Shown here piece after piece: positions 7,044 through 8,918 of a stretch of 8,918 nt of DNA. This DNA comes from Bacilli bacterium (GTDB taxonomy: Bacteria > Bacillota_I > Bacilli_A > RFN20 > CAG-826): contig JAFZVO010000124.1 of assembly GCA_017617775.1 (NCBI GenBank), forward strand, positions 1-8,918. The letters run 5' to 3'. How positions within the stretch are numbered: the stretch's first letter is position 1; every line of letters begins with the position of its first letter. The notes under the pieces are model-generated. The model saw only the letters and a list, made by a program, of their open reading frames with translations, was not told where the DNA came from and ran no database searches. The position numbers and the translations under genes are program-made.

Positions 7044-8873
7044 ATGAGTAGAAGAGCAGCCATCGCGTTCTGGATCATCTTCCCGATTCTCACCTTATTA
7101 TTCACGGGAATCGTGGTTTTTTATTTCTCTTTAGCCAATGGCCCTCTCTTCCTTTTCATCCTTGAATGCATCGCGATTGGTCTATTCATCATCTGGCGAA
7201 TCATTTTAAGACATCGTAAATTTTATTTACGAATGATTCCTACTTTATCGGTGATATTCATCACGGTGATCGCGATTTCATTAGCCAAACCAACAGTGGA
7301 GAGAAAATCTGCTGCTTATTATGATAACCCCGTTGCTACGGAGACGTTAGAGCTTAAGAATGGTTTAGTTCAAGGCGTTTATAATGAAGATAAAAGTGTG
7401 GAGATATATGCCGGTGTTCCTTATGCAAAGGCTCCAGTTGGAGATTTAAGGTGGAAAGAACCAGAATCAGTGGAGAATTGGACTGGAACATTAGATTGTG
7501 GCTATTTTGGTCCACGAGCGATGCAGACGGATCAATTACCATTCATCAACGGCCTTGTTGATATGTATGCCGAAAAAGCGTGGCATCCTGATTTTACGAT
7601 GCATCCAGAACAGAACATGTCGGAAGATTGTCTCTACTTAAATATCTGGAGACCAAAAGAGATCAAAGAAAAACTTCCAATCCTCGTCTTCATCCATGGT
7701 GGTTCTCTCACGAGCGGCTCATCTTCCTATGAAGATTATAATGGTGAAGAGATGGCGAAAACTGGTGTCATTATGATTACCATTGCCTACCGCGTCGGTG
7801 TCTTTGGTTATTACGCTCATGAAGATTTAATTAAGGAATCTCCAAATGACACGACTGGTAACTATGGTCTATTAGACCAAATCCAAGCCCTTAAATGGGT
7901 GAATGAGAACGCTGATTATTTCGGCGGTGATGCTTCTAATATTACAATTGCCGGTGAAAGTGCGGGCAGTTCCTCAATCTCCGCAATATGCACCTCCCCA
8001 TTAGCGAAAGGCTTATTCAAAAGAGCGATTGGTGAATCCTCCTCTTTAGTGGTGAAAATCCCACCTCATACATATCGTCAGAAAGAAGAGGCCTTAAAAA
8101 TGGGCCAGGATATCATGGAAGAATATCATTGTTCTTCTATAGAAGAATTAAGAAAAGTTCCGGCTGAAGAACTCGTCAAAACAGAGTATACCAATTCAGC
8201 GATGATGCTAGATGGTTATGCGTTAAATAAAGACCCATATCAAGTTTATCTTGATAAAGAAAACAACGAAGAAGCCTTATTGAATGGTTATAACATCTTA
8301 GAAGGTGATGCTTTCGTCATCCCTACTTATTTATTGTCACCCACTAATAAAGGGAATATCTTAGAGCGATTACAAGCTTTCTTCGGTGATGAATACGGCC
8401 AGAAATTCTACGATATCTATAAAGATAAAATCGAAGTAGATGCTTTCAGCGTCTTCAACGAAGTATTCTCTGTCTATTGGTTTATGTATCCGCATTATAG
8501 TTGGATGAATATGGCTTATAGCAACAATGAAGATGTCTATTCATATCAATTCACAAAAGAGAATGGCTTCCACGGGACATATCATGCCGGTGAGATGATC
8601 TATGCGTATGGCAATGTGAAAAGAGACACTCATACATATCGATATGATGAATCAGACGTCGCTTTATCGAATACGATGCTTTCCTATTGGAGCAATTTCG
8701 CTAAAACTGGTAATCCAAATAGTGAAGGATTACCCACTTGGGATAAATATGTACCCGCGAGAGAAGAAATAATGGAATTAGGCTCTAAAGTCGGTCCAAA
8801 AGATATCGAGCATCAAAAAGCCTTCGCCTTATGCGAAGAATACGTGAACTATCTCGCGAGTAAAGGAGAATAA
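7044..8873 (+). CDS. Membrane-anchored type-B carboxylesterase
   Basis: An alpha/beta-hydrolase of the type-B carboxylesterase family (PF00135-like) that hydrolyses carboxylic esters; the substrate cannot be read from sequence. Three hydrophobic segments (about 5-30, 34-55, 64-82) precede the enzyme domain. Arginines at 3-4 and the basic RHRKFYLR loop (56-63) put the N-terminus inside and the catalytic domain outside the cell. Family marks: SVEIYAGVPYAKAPVGDLRW (118-137), EDCLYLNIW (194-202), oxyanion-hole HGG (218-220), nucleophile S306 in GESAGS, probable acid E420 in LEGDAF, probable catalytic H514 in YHAGEMIYAYGN, and WSNFAKTGNPN (549-559). The triad looks complete. The 609-residue length exceeds the usual 480-550 by the membrane part. 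The ATG lacks a clear ribosome binding site. Its stop is one base from nfo, whose ribosome binding site lies in its last codons. Codon use looks like its neighbours'. Confidence 0.92.
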   Translation: MSRRAAIAFWIIFPILTLLFTGIVVFYFSLANGPLFLFILECIAIGLFIIWRIILRHRKFYLRMIPTLSVIFITVIAISLAKPTVERKSAAYYDNPVATETLELKNGLVQGVYNEDKSVEIYAGVPYAKAPVGDLRWKEPESVENWTGTLDCGYFGPRAMQTDQLPFINGLVDMYAEKAWHPDFTMHPEQNMSEDCLYLNIWRPKEIKEKLPILVFIHGGSLTSGSSSYEDYNGEEMAKTGVIMITIAYRVGVFGYYAHEDLIKESPNDTTGNYGLLDQIQALKWVNENADYFGGDASNITIAGESAGSSSISAICTSPLAKGLFKRAIGESSSLVVKIPPHTYRQKEEALKMGQDIMEEYHCSSIEELRKVPAEELVKTEYTNSAMMLDGYALNKDPYQVYLDKENNEEALLNGYNILEGDAFVIPTYLLSPTNKGNILERLQAFFGDEYGQKFYDIYKDKIEVDAFSVFNEVFSVYWFMYPHYSWMNMAYSNNEDVYSYQFTKENGFHGTYHAGEMIYAYGNVKRDTHTYRYDESDVALSNTMLSYWSNFAKTGNPNSEGLPTWDKYVPAREEIMELGSKVGPKDIEHQKAFALCEEYVNYLASKGE

Positions 8874-8874
8874 G

Positions 8875-8918
8875 ATGGAAGAATTATTAATCGGTTCTCA
8901 TGTCGGAATGAACGGACC
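8875..8918 (+). CDS. nfo: Endonuclease IV, N-terminal fragment (3' end outside window)
   Basis: The 14 complete codons read MEELLIGSHVGMNG, matching the start of bacterial endonuclease IV, where IGSHVSMSG or IGSHVGMSG opens the TIM barrel. The enzyme cleaves DNA at abasic sites during base excision repair. AAAGGAG (8862-8868) inside the end of the esterase gene gives a 6-base spacing to the ATG, and the esterase stop is one base upstream, so the two are probably co-transcribed. B. subtilis has nfo (yqfS) a few genes after yqfO/yqfP, which supports the call although only the first residues are visible. Confidence 0.85.
   Translation, partial: MEELLIGSHVGMNG

Noticed and set aside
1047..8807. 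High number of GATATC hexamers (15 counted by eye)
   Set aside because: Most are the codon pair GAT-ATC (Asp-Ile) in a genome that favours those codons; no regular spacing or intergenic clustering is seen.
7044..8873. Esterase gene as a recent horizontal acquisition
   Set aside because: Its codon preferences (TTA and CTC for Leu, AGA and CGT for Arg, GAT, ATC) look like those of the flanking core genes, and no mobile element or repeat borders it; older transfer cannot be excluded.

Overview
The window looks like chromosomal DNA from a low-GC Gram-positive bacterium (Bacillota). It is AT-leaning, has AAGGAGG-type ribosome binding sites, and carries a gene order close to the Bacillus subtilis era-recO-glyQS-dnaG-sigA-yqfN-yqfO-yqfP-yqfS neighbourhood. 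It uses a single-chain (alpha2) glycyl-tRNA synthetase. No gene has an in-frame TGA and Trp is always TGG, so the standard bacterial code fits. The exact lineage cannot be fixed from sequence alone; a reduced or gut-associated Erysipelotrichia-like or RF39-like member is a guess.

Layout: (1) 1-195 is the C-terminal end of a probable recO. (2) 196-280 is a short gap with a TTGACA-type promoter. (3) 281-6083 is a compact plus-strand operon: glyS, dnaG, sigA, trmK and a Nif3-family gene. Gaps are 2 and 11 bp or genes overlap, so it is probably one transcript linking translation (GlyRS, tRNA methylation), replication priming (DnaG) and transcription (housekeeping sigma). (4) 6072-6947 on the minus strand is ispH, convergent with and overlapping the Nif3-family gene by 12 bp. 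(5) 6948-7043 is an AT-rich divergent promoter region with a near-perfect inverted repeat. (6) 7044-8873 encodes a carboxylesterase with three N-terminal membrane segments. (7) From 8875 the start of nfo (endonuclease IV) follows one base after the esterase stop.

Most of the window is conserved core machinery. Points that stand out: trmK appears to start at a non-canonical ATT or ATA codon inside the end of sigA; ispH may be transcribed as a leaderless mRNA; a membrane-anchored esterase sits among housekeeping genes where B. subtilis has other genes; and glyS lacks room for a T-box leader. I found no mobile element, CRISPR array, tRNA or rRNA, and no clearly novel multi-gene system. There is no gene-free stretch longer than 300 bases; the two non-coding gaps (85 and 96 bp) are described in the features.
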